In this document: positions 52,373 to 61,438 of the stretch, one piece after another
Numbering within the stretch: the stretch's first letter is position 1
Layout: each line of letters starts with the position of its first letter
Origin: Algibacter miyuki
GTDB taxonomy: Bacteria; Bacteroidota; Bacteroidia; Flavobacteriales; Flavobacteriaceae
Length of the DNA stretch: 64,000 nt
Assembly: GCF_042427745.1 (NCBI RefSeq)
Contig: NZ_JBHMFA010000001.1
Reading direction: 5' to 3' (one strand)
Notes under the pieces: generated by a model
What the model was told of the DNA's origin: nothing
The model's database searches: none
What the model saw: the letters and a program-made list of their open reading frames with translations, nothing else
Translations under genes and position numbers: made by a program

Positions 52373-52909
52373 ATGGCGGGAGCAAGAGCAGCAATACGTT
52401 ACGCTAAAGCATTATTAAGCTTAGCATCAGATCTTAAAACAGCCGAGGTTGTTGGTAATGATATGAAGCTAATCGCTAATACTTTGGCTACAAGTAAAGA
52501 TTTAAGCGAAGCACTTCAAAGCCCTGTAATTCCTTCTTCAATTAAAAAATCGACTTTATTAGAAGTTTTTAAAAACACTGATAAATCAACGAACAACTTA
52601 ATTGATACTTTAATTACTAATAACCGAATTAATATTTTAGGTGATATCGCTGTAAAATACGGTCAGTTATTAGACGAATCTAAAGGTGTTGAAGTTGCTA
52701 CCGTTACTACAGTAGTAGCGTTAACAGCCGAGTTAAAGAAGAGTGTTTTAGCAAAAGCTAAAGCCCTTACAGGAAAAGATGTTGAAGTAGAAAACATTAT
52801 AGATGAAACTATTTTAGGTGGTTTTATTTTACGTATTGGCGATTTGCAGTATAACGCAAGTGTTGCCAATCAGCTTAATAAATTAAAAAGAGAATTTACA
52901 TTAAACTAA
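52373..52909 (+). CDS. atpH: ATP synthase F1 subunit delta
   Basis: A 178-residue OSCP/delta subunit linking the peripheral stalk to F1. N-terminal RYAKALLSLA and the C-terminal signature DETILGGFILRIGDLQYNASV are present. Gap of 6 bases to atpF and 27 to atpA. Confidence 0.95.
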   Translation: MAGARAAIRYAKALLSLASDLKTAEVVGNDMKLIANTLATSKDLSEALQSPVIPSSIKKSTLLEVFKNTDKSTNNLIDTLITNNRINILGDIAVKYGQLLDESKGVEVATVTTVVALTAELKKSVLAKAKALTGKDVEVENIIDETILGGFILRIGDLQYNASVANQLNKLKREFTLN

Positions 52910-52936
52910 GGTCTTTGGATCTAAATAAACAATAAG

Positions 52937-54517
52937 ATGGCAGAAGTAAAACCAGCTGAAATATCAGCAATCTTAAAACAACAACTTTCGGGTTTTGAGG
53001 CAAGCGCTTCATTAGACGAAGTAGGAACTGTATTAACAGTAGGTGACGGTATTGTTCGTGCTTACGGATTAGCTAATGCACAATATGGTGAATTAGTAGA
53101 ATTCGAAGGCGGATTAGAAGGTATCGTACTTAACCTTGAAGAGGATAATGTAGGTATTGTACTTTTAGGAACTTCAGTAGGAGTTAGAGAAGGTTCTACA
53201 GTAAAACGTACTAACCGTATTGCTTCTGTGAAAGTAGGAGAAGGTATTGTTGGTCGTGTTGTAGATACTTTAGGAAACCCAATTGACGGTAAAGGACCTA
53301 TTGCTGGAACTACTTATGAAATGCCTTTAGAGCGTAAAGCTCCTGGTGTTATCTTTAGAGAGCCAGTAACTGAACCATTACAAACAGGTATTAAAGCAAT
53401 TGATGCTATGATCCCAGTTGGTAGAGGTCAACGTGAGTTGGTAATTGGTGACAGACAAACAGGTAAGACTGCCGTTTGTATCGATGCTATCTTAAATCAA
53501 AAAGAATTTTACGATGCAGGCGAGCCTGTATATTGTATATATGTTGCTGTAGGTCAAAAGGCTTCAACAGTAGCACTTATTGCTAAAACTTTAGAAGAAA
53601 AAGGCGCTTTAGCTTACACTACAATAGTAGCTGCAAATGCATCAGATCCTGCTGCAATGCAAGTTTATGCACCATTTACTGGAGCATCTATTGGAGAGTA
53701 CTTTAGAGATACTGGTAGACCAGCTTTAATTGTTTTTGATGATTTATCAAAACAAGCCGTTGCTTACCGTGAGGTATCCTTATTATTAAGACGTCCACCG
53801 GGACGTGAGGCATATCCTGGAGATGTATTTTACTTACACTCTCGTTTATTAGAGCGTTCTGCAAAAGTTATTAATAACGATGCCATTGCTAAAGAAATGA
53901 ATGACTTACCAGAGTCGTTAAAACCAATCGTAAAAGGTGGTGGATCTTTAACAGCATTGCCAATTATTGAAACTCAAGCAGGTGATGTTTCTGCATATAT
54001 CCCAACAAACGTAATTTCTATTACTGATGGGCAAATTTTCTTAGATGGAGATTTATTTAACTCTGGTGTTCGTCCAGCAATTAACGTAGGTATTTCTGTA
54101 TCTCGTGTTGGTGGTAATGCACAGATTAAATCTATGAAAAAAGTATCTGGTACTTTAAAATTAGATCAAGCACAATACCGTGAGTTAGAGGCTTTCGCTA
54201 AGTTTGGTTCAGATTTAGATGCTGTTACTTTAAACGTAATTAACAAAGGTAAACGTAACGTAGAGATCTTAAAGCAAGGTCAAAACGATCCTTTTAAAGT
54301 AGAAGATCAAGTAGCTATTATCTACGCTGGTTCTAAAAACTTATTAAAAGATGTACCTGTTGAAAAAGTAAAAGAATTTGAAAGAGATTTTATCGAATTC
54401 TTAAACGCGAAACATAGAGGTATTTTAGATACTTTAAAAGCAGGAAAATTAACTGATGAAGTAACAGATGTTTTAACTTCTGTAGCTAAAGATTTATCAG
54501 GAAAATATAGAGCTTAA
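52937..54517 (+). CDS. atpA: ATP synthase F1 subunit alpha
   Basis: A 526-residue alpha subunit with the P-loop GDRQTGKT near residues 169-176 and the arginine-finger region (VGISVSRVGG near 386-395). It carries the non-catalytic nucleotide site of the F1 hexamer. The catalytic beta subunit is not in this operon. Codon use is more biased than in neighbouring genes, as expected for a highly expressed gene. Confidence 0.98.
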   Translation: MAEVKPAEISAILKQQLSGFEASASLDEVGTVLTVGDGIVRAYGLANAQYGELVEFEGGLEGIVLNLEEDNVGIVLLGTSVGVREGSTVKRTNRIASVKVGEGIVGRVVDTLGNPIDGKGPIAGTTYEMPLERKAPGVIFREPVTEPLQTGIKAIDAMIPVGRGQRELVIGDRQTGKTAVCIDAILNQKEFYDAGEPVYCIYVAVGQKASTVALIAKTLEEKGALAYTTIVAANASDPAAMQVYAPFTGASIGEYFRDTGRPALIVFDDLSKQAVAYREVSLLLRRPPGREAYPGDVFYLHSRLLERSAKVINNDAIAKEMNDLPESLKPIVKGGGSLTALPIIETQAGDVSAYIPTNVISITDGQIFLDGDLFNSGVRPAINVGISVSRVGGNAQIKSMKKVSGTLKLDQAQYRELEAFAKFGSDLDAVTLNVINKGKRNVEILKQGQNDPFKVEDQVAIIYAGSKNLLKDVPVEKVKEFERDFIEFLNAKHRGILDTLKAGKLTDEVTDVLTSVAKDLSGKYRA

Positions 54518-54525
54518 AAACTCAG

Positions 54526-54614
54526 AATTTAGAGTTATGCGTAAGAGCAATCTATACACATAACTCTAAATTTAAACTATAAAACTAATGTCACTCTGCG
54601 CATAGTCGAAGAGT
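54526..54614. repeat. Inverted repeat plus REP-like element between atpA and atpG
   Basis: AATTTAGAGTTATG (54526-54539) and CATAACTCTAAATT (54559-54572) are perfect 14-bp complements with a 19-base loop and no T-run. A second block, TGTCACTCTGCGCATAGTCG and on to 54614, has ACTCT/AGAGT ends and closely resembles a short dispersed element I associate with flavobacterial genomes (TGTCA...GCGCAGTCGA...). Both lie in the 114-base gap of a housekeeping operon whose genes are otherwise closely spaced. Confidence 0.6.
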
Positions 54615-54631
54615 CTTTATAAAAATAAAGA

Positions 54632-55492
54632 ATGGCTAATCTTAAAGAAATACGTAACAGAATATCATCGGTATCTTCAACGATGCAAATTACCAGTGCC
54701 ATGAAAATGGTATCGGCTGCAAAGTTAAAAAAGGCACAAGATGCTATTACAGCAATGCGTCCTTATTCAGATAAGTTAACCGAACTTTTACAAAGTTTGA
54801 GTGCCACTTTAGATGCTGATTCTGGAAGCGCATATTCTACACAACGTGAAGTAAAAAAAGTATTAATTGTAACCATCACTTCTAATAGAGGTTTGGCTGG
54901 TGCATTTAACTCTAATATCATTAAGGAAGTTAACAAACTTACTAATGATACTTATGCAAACCAAGAGGTATCTTATCTTGCTATAGGTAAAAAAGGTAAC
55001 GACGCGTTTAAGAAAACCAATAATATTATAGCTAATAACAGTGCCATTTACGACGATTTAACGTTTGATAATGTTGCTGAAATTGCTGAACAATTAATGG
55101 AAAAATTCCTTGCAGGCGAATTCGATAAAATCGAAATTGTTTACAATAAATTTAAAAATGCAGCAACGCAAATAGTAACTGTTGAACAATTTTTACCAAT
55201 TGTACCTGTTGAAGGTGCAGCGGTAAACAATTCTGATTATGTTTTCGAACCATCAAAATTAGAAATTGTAGAGCAGTTAATTCCTAAGTCATTAAAAACA
55301 CAATTGTACAAAGGCATTAGAGATTCTTTCGCCAGCGAACACGGTGCGCGTATGACGGCAATGCATAAAGCAACTGATAATGCTACGGAATTAAGAGATC
55401 AACTTAAATTAACATACAACAAAGCACGTCAAGCTTCGATTACTAATGAAATTTTAGAAATTGTAGGAGGTGCGGAAGCATTGAATAATTAG
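54632..55492 (+). CDS. atpG: ATP synthase F1 subunit gamma
   Basis: A 286-residue central shaft subunit. The N-terminal helix IRNRISSVSSTMQITSAMKMVSAAKLKKA and the C-terminal helix ASEHGARMTAMHKATDNA are both canonical. It is the last atp gene here, followed by a terminator at 55581; atpD and atpC are not downstream. Confidence 0.97.
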   Translation: MANLKEIRNRISSVSSTMQITSAMKMVSAAKLKKAQDAITAMRPYSDKLTELLQSLSATLDADSGSAYSTQREVKKVLIVTITSNRGLAGAFNSNIIKEVNKLTNDTYANQEVSYLAIGKKGNDAFKKTNNIIANNSAIYDDLTFDNVAEIAEQLMEKFLAGEFDKIEIVYNKFKNAATQIVTVEQFLPIVPVEGAAVNNSDYVFEPSKLEIVEQLIPKSLKTQLYKGIRDSFASEHGARMTAMHKATDNATELRDQLKLTYNKARQASITNEILEIVGGAEALNN

Positions 55493-55580
55493 ACCCAGCT
55501 TTTGCGAAGTCAAATGAATCAATGTAAATAAGCATTGAACATTTAGACGAAGTGTAAACGATGTCAAAATAATATAAAAG

Positions 55581-55607
55581 AGCCTCAATTTATTTGAGGC
55601 TTTTTTT
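55581..55607 (+). terminator. Terminator of the atp operon
   Basis: AGCCTCAA (55581-55588) pairs with TTGAGGCT (55594-55601), 5-base loop, then a run of Ts to 55607. Confidence 0.88.
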
Positions 55608-55658
55608 ATGCCAAAAAATGGCATCACTTTTGAATATACTTCACTAAACAGTTTTAAA

Positions 55659-56135
55659 ATGAAGTTGATAAAACAAACCACAGCCCTACTTATATTCGTC
55701 TTAACGTTATCAAACTGTGTAAGCACGCAGAAACTCCAAGAAAACCCGCCTTTTGAAGTGAGTGCAGCATATTATCAATACATAGAGTTTACGAATAACA
55801 ACGAAGCATCTAAAATCAAAGTATCAATTCAAATTGAATCGCCAAACGATATCATTTTAGACAGTGTTTACTTTCAAAATCAAACTAAAAAATTAAACCC
55901 TACACCCCATAATACCTATATCGCTCATTTCAAAAATTCTAAAGTAATTAAAGGCGATTTCAACCTCAGTTCAAATCCATTAGAAGAATTCGGAAATACC
56001 ATTCCGGATAAACAAAACGACTTCCCTTTCCAATTAAGCGATACTAGCTGTGTAGTTAGTTATACTGCGAGAAACAAAACCAAGTACTTCAAAATACAAA
56101 ATATAGCAAATAAAACAACCATTCAACTACCGTAA
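55659..56135 (+). CDS. Lipoprotein of unknown function
   Basis: A 158-residue lipoprotein starting at the ATG at 55659 (leader KLIKQTTALLIFVLTLSNC, lipobox LSNC, Cys20). An earlier in-frame ATG at 55608 abuts the atp terminator and would bury the leader, so it is rejected. The mature part is a beta-rich domain (SIQIESPNDIILDSVYFQNQ) not recognised; similar small lipoproteins are common in flavobacteria. Confidence 0.75.
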   Translation: MKLIKQTTALLIFVLTLSNCVSTQKLQENPPFEVSAAYYQYIEFTNNNEASKIKVSIQIESPNDIILDSVYFQNQTKKLNPTPHNTYIAHFKNSKVIKGDFNLSSNPLEEFGNTIPDKQNDFPFQLSDTSCVVSYTARNKTKYFKIQNIANKTTIQLP

Positions 56136-56158
56136 GCTTCTAAAAACAAGCAATAACT

Positions 56159-56166
56159 TATCTTTG
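56159..56166 (+). promoter_or_regulatory. -7 promoter element of the flippase-dut-envelope gene set
   Basis: TATCTTTG fits TAnnTTTG, 48 bases before the TTG start of the flippase gene. Confidence 0.45.
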
Positions 56167-56214
56167 CATGGCATTTGCTAAAAACGTACTTTTAGCTCCA
56201 CAAAACAACTAGCA

Positions 56215-57678
56215 TTGAGCGCACTAAAATCACTATTCAAACAAACATTTATTTACGGCCTAGCCACAGTGCTACCAAGAATGTTGAGTTTTATGCTCGT
56301 GCCACTTTACACTAGCGATGGCGTACTTTCTTCGGTAAGTGAATACGGGGAAGTATCAGTAATTTTTTCATATTTCGTACTTTTCAATGTTATTTTAGCT
56401 TACGGCATGGAAACGGCCTTCTTTAGATTTTTTAACAAAGAAGACGACACAAATAGCGTTACCGGTACCTCGGCCATATCTTTAATAGTATCATCTATTA
56501 CTTTCTTTGCAATAGCACTTATTTTTAAAAATCAGATAGCTTCGTTTATAGATATTGACGTGAAGTATATCTCGATAGTGATTTGGATTTTACTTTGTGA
56601 CGCGCTGGTTATCATTCCATTCGCATGGTTAAGGGCCACGCAGCAACCCATGCGCTATGCCATTATAAAAATACTGAATGTAGCCATAAATTTAGGCTTA
56701 AATCTCTTCTTTTTACTCGCTTTAAAAGATTTATCAAATCAATTTTCAATTTTAGAAAACCTTTGGATAGAAAATTTCGAAATCAGTTATATCTTCATTG
56801 CCAACCTCATTTCAAGCGGAATCACATTACTTTTAATGCTTCCGTTTTACACGAAAATTAAATACGTTTTCAATCGAGACCTTTGGAAAAGAATGATGCG
56901 TTACGCCTACCCTGTTTTAATTGCCGGCGTGGCATTTTCAATAAACGAAACCTTTGATAGAATTCTGCTTAAAGAACTTTTACCAAAAGATATTGCCGAT
57001 GTTGATATTGGTATGTATTCCGCCTGTTACAAACTCGCTCTGTTTATGACGCTCTTTGCAACAGCTTACCGTTTAGGCATTGAACCCTATTTTTTTAGTC
57101 ATGCTAAAAGTGAAAACCCACAGAAAAACTACGCTAGAATATTAGAGTTTTATGTGGCTTTAGGCGCCATCATTCTGCTTGGTGTTGTTGTTTTTGCCGA
57201 TATATTAAAACCTATAATTGTTAGAAGTGAAGCTTATTGGGAAGCTATGTGGGTGGTGCCTATTATTTTGATGGCTAACTTTTTCTTAGGCATTTATCAC
57301 AATTTATCTGTTTGGTATAAAGTTACCGATAAAACTAAGTTTGGTGCTTATATTTCTATTGCCGGCGCTGTAATAACCTTAACTATCAATATTCTATTCA
57401 TAAAAGAATTTAGCTATAAAGCATCCGCGGTTGCAACACTATCTGCCTATGCCGTTATGATGGTTTTATCTTATTACTTCGGAAGAAAATATTATCCTAT
57501 TCCGTATAATCTAAAAAAAATACTGATGTATCTTGTCCTTTCCATTGGTCTGTCCATACTATCCTTTTATCAATTTAGGGGTAATTATCTGGTAGGCATA
57601 TCAATGTTAATCGTATTTTTGGGCATCGTTTATTTTATGGAGAAAGACGATATTAAAAACATCTTAAAAAACAAATAA
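56215..57678 (+). CDS. Oligosaccharide flippase (Wzx-like, MVF superfamily)
   Basis: A 487-residue membrane protein with about 14 helices, of the polysaccharide_synt family. The start is TTG at 56215: the resulting SALKSLFKQTFIYGLATVLPRMLSFMLVPLY is the characteristic first amphipathic helix of these flippases and would be lost with the next ATG. They flip lipid-linked sugars across the inner membrane. It is followed by dut and a sugar nucleotidyltransferase, a gene order I recall as conserved in flavobacteria. Confidence 0.88.
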   Translation: MSALKSLFKQTFIYGLATVLPRMLSFMLVPLYTSDGVLSSVSEYGEVSVIFSYFVLFNVILAYGMETAFFRFFNKEDDTNSVTGTSAISLIVSSITFFAIALIFKNQIASFIDIDVKYISIVIWILLCDALVIIPFAWLRATQQPMRYAIIKILNVAINLGLNLFFLLALKDLSNQFSILENLWIENFEISYIFIANLISSGITLLLMLPFYTKIKYVFNRDLWKRMMRYAYPVLIAGVAFSINETFDRILLKELLPKDIADVDIGMYSACYKLALFMTLFATAYRLGIEPYFFSHAKSENPQKNYARILEFYVALGAIILLGVVVFADILKPIIVRSEAYWEAMWVVPIILMANFFLGIYHNLSVWYKVTDKTKFGAYISIAGAVITLTINILFIKEFSYKASAVATLSAYAVMMVLSYYFGRKYYPIPYNLKKILMYLVLSIGLSILSFYQFRGNYLVGISMLIVFLGIVYFMEKDDIKNILKNK

Positions 57679-57735
57679 CCTATATAGATTTGAAACGTTC
57701 CTGAACGCATCTCATCAAAAAAGACATAACAAAGC

Positions 57736-58170
57736 ATGCAAATAAAAATAATTAACAAATCGAATCACGATTTACCGCACTATGAAACCATAGCATCTGC
57801 AGGTATGGATTTACGCGCTAAAATTTCCGAAGCTATAACCTTAAAGCCTTTAGGGAGAACCATTGTTAAAACAGGCTTATTTATCGAATTACCTATTGGT
57901 TACGAAGCACAAGTACGTCCAAGAAGCGGGTTGGCAGCGAAAAAAGGCGTAACCGTTTTAAACGCACCAGGAACCATTGATGCCGATTATAGAGGTGAAA
58001 TTGGAGTGATTTTAGTTAATATTTCTAATGAAGATTTCATTATCGAAAATGGCGAACGCATTGCGCAGTTAGTCATAGCAAAACATGAACGCGCCGAGTG
58101 GATTTCTGCTGAAACATTATCTGAAACCACAAGAGGCGAAGGCGGATTTGGAAGTACAGGCGTAAAATAA
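57736..58170 (+). CDS. dut: dUTP diphosphatase
   Basis: A 144-residue trimeric dUTPase that hydrolyses dUTP to dUMP and diphosphate. All five motifs are visible: AGMDLRA (1), PRSGLAAKKGV (2-like), GTIDADYRGEIGVILVN (3), NGERIAQLVI (4) and RGEGGFGSTG (5, the flexible C-terminal arm). Confidence 0.96.
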   Translation: MQIKIINKSNHDLPHYETIASAGMDLRAKISEAITLKPLGRTIVKTGLFIELPIGYEAQVRPRSGLAAKKGVTVLNAPGTIDADYRGEIGVILVNISNEDFIIENGERIAQLVIAKHERAEWISAETLSETTRGEGGFGSTGVK

Positions 58171-58256
58171 GAGGCTGAAAATAGCATATAATTTCAGAAT
58201 AAAACAACAGTTATGAGTTCGTTGAAAAACGAAAAACAAATAAACTATTTAAGACT

Positions 58257-59276
58257 ATGAAAATAATCGTACCAATGGCCGGACGTGGATCCCGTTTACG
58301 CCCGCACAGTTTAACCGTACCAAAACCATTAATTCCAGTCGCTGGACAACCTATTGTGCACCGTTTGGTAAAAGATATTGCTAAAGTTTTAAAGCAACCT
58401 ATTGAAGAAATTGCCTTTGTTTTGGGCGATCCTGCTTGGTTTGGCGATGATGTTGTAGACAGTTTAAAATCGCTTGCTGAAAACTTGGGAGCCAAAGCTT
58501 CTATTTATCGTCAAGATAAACCACTAGGTACTGGCCATGCTATTATGTGCGCCGAGCCTTCGCTTTCTGGCCCTGCCGTGATTGCTTATGCTGACACTTT
58601 AATTCGTGCCCAATTCGATTTAGATCCAACTGCGGATAGTGTTATTTGGACCAAGCAAGTTAAAAATCCCGAAGCTTACGGAGTTGTTAAACTTAATGAC
58701 AACCAAGAAATTGTTGAGCTTGTTGAAAAACCAGAATCTTTTGTTAGCGATCAAGCCGTAATTGGAATTTATTACTTTAAAGATGTTGCTGTTTTAAAAG
58801 GAAAACTTCAAGAAATTCTTGATGAAAACATTATGAATGGCGGCGAATACCAAATTAACGATGGTATAAAACGCATGATGGCCGATGGCAAAGTATTTAA
58901 AACTGGTACGGTTGACGAATGGATGGACTGCGGAAACAAGGCCATTACCATTGAAACCAACCAACGTATGTTAGGCTTTTTACAAGCCGATGGCGACGAA
59001 CAATTAGTAGCAACTTCAGCAAAATTAGAAAACTCAAATATCATTGAACCTTGTTTTATTGGTGAAAATGTAATTCTTAAAAACACAACTGTTGGCCCTT
59101 TTGTTTCTATAGGAAATGGTACGGTTATTGAAAATTCAACAATTAAAAACAGTTTAATTCAAACCAATTCTAACATTAAAAATGCTAAATTAGACAACGC
59201 TATGATTGGAAATCATGTAAAATATGATGGCGAATTTACCAGTATTAGCATTGGAGATTATTCAATTTTAGAGTAA
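58257..59276 (+). CDS. Sugar-phosphate nucleotidyltransferase with left-handed beta-helix tail
   Basis: A 339-residue nucleotidyltransferase. The N-terminal signature MAGRGSRLRPHSLTVPKPLIPVAGQP (a GxGxRLxPxT...KP motif) spans residues 6-31, and metal-binding Asp is in IAYADTLI. Residues about 250-339 carry hexapeptide-type repeats (IGENVILKNTTVGPFVSIGNG). The family makes NDP-sugars such as dTDP- or UDP-glucose or GDP-mannose; the exact sugar cannot be set from sequence alone. Confidence 0.88.
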   Translation: MKIIVPMAGRGSRLRPHSLTVPKPLIPVAGQPIVHRLVKDIAKVLKQPIEEIAFVLGDPAWFGDDVVDSLKSLAENLGAKASIYRQDKPLGTGHAIMCAEPSLSGPAVIAYADTLIRAQFDLDPTADSVIWTKQVKNPEAYGVVKLNDNQEIVELVEKPESFVSDQAVIGIYYFKDVAVLKGKLQEILDENIMNGGEYQINDGIKRMMADGKVFKTGTVDEWMDCGNKAITIETNQRMLGFLQADGDEQLVATSAKLENSNIIEPCFIGENVILKNTTVGPFVSIGNGTVIENSTIKNSLIQTNSNIKNAKLDNAMIGNHVKYDGEFTSISIGDYSILE

Positions 59277-59309
59277 TTTTCTAAAATTATAAAAAGACGC
59301 GCACAGCAA

Positions 59310-60671
59310 ATGAAACATAACATGTACATCTTGTTTTTTATCTTCGGAATGTTACTCGTTCCGAAGATAAACTATGCGCAAGTCGATTCTAATAAAACGC
59401 AAGATGACGATTTAGGCGATAATACTGACGAGTTTCAAGAGTATTTTTACGAAGCCTTAAAACAGAAAAGTATAGAAAACTACGACCGCTCGGTAGAAGC
59501 TTTACAGAAATGTATTGCTTTAGACAAATCTGTTCCTGTTTTGCATTTTGAATTAGGAAAAAACTACAGTAAGCTTAAAAATTATAACGACGCGGAAACC
59601 GCGCTAAAAAAGGCAGTAGATTTAGAACCTGATAACGAATGGTTTTTAGATGAATTATACGCATTTTATGCCGGTCAAAACGACTTAGAGAACGCCATTA
59701 AAACGGTGAAACAATTGGTAAGTTATCATCCGGATTACAAAGAAGATTTAGCATCGCTCTACGTGAAAACCAAAAAATTTGATGAGGCGCTTATTCTTTT
59801 AGATGAATTGGATGCTGAATTTGGTGTGTCTATCGCTAGAGATCGTATGCGTAATAATGCTTACGCTGCTACAGGTCGAAAATCTGACCAGATAGAAAAC
59901 CTTGAAACGCGTGTAGAAAACAATCCTGATAAGGAATCAAACTACTTAGCATTAATCTTCCGCTACAGCGAAAATAACAACAAGAAAAAAGCTTTTGAAA
60001 CCGCAAAGAAACTACTAGAAATCAACCCAGAATCACAATTGGTACATCTTGCGCTTTACAAATTCTATTTGGATGAAAATGAAACTGATAAGGCCATTGC
60101 ATCTATGAAAACCGTGGTACAAAGCACACAAATAAAACCCGAGGCGAAAGTAAAAGTTTTAGCCGATTTTGTAAACTTTGTTAAAGCTAATCCTCAATAC
60201 GAAGCCGATTTACTTGAAGCCACTACCCTAGTGAGTCAACAAGATAATGAGAAATCGCTACTCGAATTAGGGCAATATTATTTATCTAAAAATGATAAAC
60301 CAAAAGCTTTAGAATATTTTGAAAAAGCACTTGAACAAGACAGCAACAACTTTTCAGTTTTAAAAAATATTTTGCTGCTTCAAATAGATTTACAACAGTT
60401 TAAAGAAGCCGAACAAAAAAGCGCAAAAGCCTTAGAAAATTATCCGTCGCAACCGTTACTATACTTAGTGAATGGCGTAGCTTTAAATGCCTTAAATAAC
60501 CCTAAAAAAGCTTTAGAACCATTAGAAACAGGTTTAGATTATATTATAGACGACACCAAATTAGAAGCCGATTTTTATAAACAACTCAGCAAAGCTTACT
60601 CGCTTTTAAACAATACTGCCAAGGCAAAAACGTTTAGTGACAAAGCACAACATATACACCCAGAAAATTAA
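59310..60671 (+). CDS. Exported TPR protein
   Basis: A 453-residue protein with a signal peptide (cleavage near NYAQ, residue 24) and about ten TPR units (for example SIENYDRSVEALQKCIALDKS, NYNDAETALKKAVDLEPDN, KALEYFEKALEQDSNN). Periplasmic TPR scaffolds of this size are common in the envelope gene sets of flavobacteria. Its stop overlaps the next ATG by one base. Confidence 0.88.
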   Translation: MKHNMYILFFIFGMLLVPKINYAQVDSNKTQDDDLGDNTDEFQEYFYEALKQKSIENYDRSVEALQKCIALDKSVPVLHFELGKNYSKLKNYNDAETALKKAVDLEPDNEWFLDELYAFYAGQNDLENAIKTVKQLVSYHPDYKEDLASLYVKTKKFDEALILLDELDAEFGVSIARDRMRNNAYAATGRKSDQIENLETRVENNPDKESNYLALIFRYSENNNKKKAFETAKKLLEINPESQLVHLALYKFYLDENETDKAIASMKTVVQSTQIKPEAKVKVLADFVNFVKANPQYEADLLEATTLVSQQDNEKSLLELGQYYLSKNDKPKALEYFEKALEQDSNNFSVLKNILLLQIDLQQFKEAEQKSAKALENYPSQPLLYLVNGVALNALNNPKKALEPLETGLDYIIDDTKLEADFYKQLSKAYSLLNNTAKAKTFSDKAQHIHPEN

Positions 60672-61438
60672 TGAGCAAACCTATATACTTATTACTCAGC
60701 ACCATTTTTTTATTAAGTTTTAGCTGTAAATCCAGCAAAACTATTGCTGGTGGTGCCGAAAACTACACCCTTTCCACCAAAGAGGTTATTAAAGCCAACA
60801 CCAAACAAAGTCCCGATTTTAAAACATTACAAGCCAAGCTTAGAATCAACTTTAATAAAAACGGAAAATCGCAAACTAACACCGTAACGTTTCGTGCTAA
60901 AAAAGATGAAGTATTATGGATAAACGCACCTTTTTCAGTGATTAGAGCATTGATTACGCCAGAACAAGTAGGCTTCTACAACAAGCTAGACAATACGTAT
61001 TTTGAAGGCGATTTTTCATATTTAAGCAAATTATTAGGTACGGAATTAGATTTTCAGAAAGTGCAAAACTTATTATTAGGTGAAGCTATTTTCAACTTAA
61101 AAGATGGTCGTTATGATTCTTCAGTAAATGATCAAGTATATGTCCTTCAACCTAAAAACCAAAAGGCTTTATTTGAAATTTTCTTTCTGATAGATCCTTC
61201 ATTATTCAAGGTGCAATCGCAACAAATATCGCAACCTAAGGAATTTAGAATGCTTCAAATTGATTATTTATCACATCAACATATTGATAAACAGATTCTT
61301 CCAGAAAACGTAAAAGTTATTGCTGTAGAAGGCACTGATGAAACTATAATAAATCTAGAATTTAAAGGTATCGCGCTTAATGATGACTTGCGCTTTCCTT
61401 TTAAAATTCCATCTGGTTTTAAAAAAATTGAACTTTAA
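60671..61438 (+). CDS. DUF4292 lipoprotein
   Basis: A 255-residue lipoprotein (leader to Cys19, LSFSC) of the DUF4292 family, recognised by FKTLQAKLRINFNKNGKSQTNTVTFRAKKDEVLWINAPF and by a curved LolA/LolB-like beta-sheet pattern. It overlaps the upstream TPR gene and the downstream EnvC-like gene by one base each. A role in lipoprotein or LPS handling at the outer membrane is inferred only from fold resemblance. Confidence 0.83.
   Translation: MSKPIYLLLSTIFLLSFSCKSSKTIAGGAENYTLSTKEVIKANTKQSPDFKTLQAKLRINFNKNGKSQTNTVTFRAKKDEVLWINAPFSVIRALITPEQVGFYNKLDNTYFEGDFSYLSKLLGTELDFQKVQNLLLGEAIFNLKDGRYDSSVNDQVYVLQPKNQKALFEIFFLIDPSLFKVQSQQISQPKEFRMLQIDYLSHQHIDKQILPENVKVIAVEGTDETIINLEFKGIALNDDLRFPFKIPSGFKKIEL

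Noticed and set aside
50415..55492. Loss of ATP synthase beta and epsilon
   Set aside because: In Bacteroidota atpD and atpC are normally encoded at another locus, so their absence here is expected.
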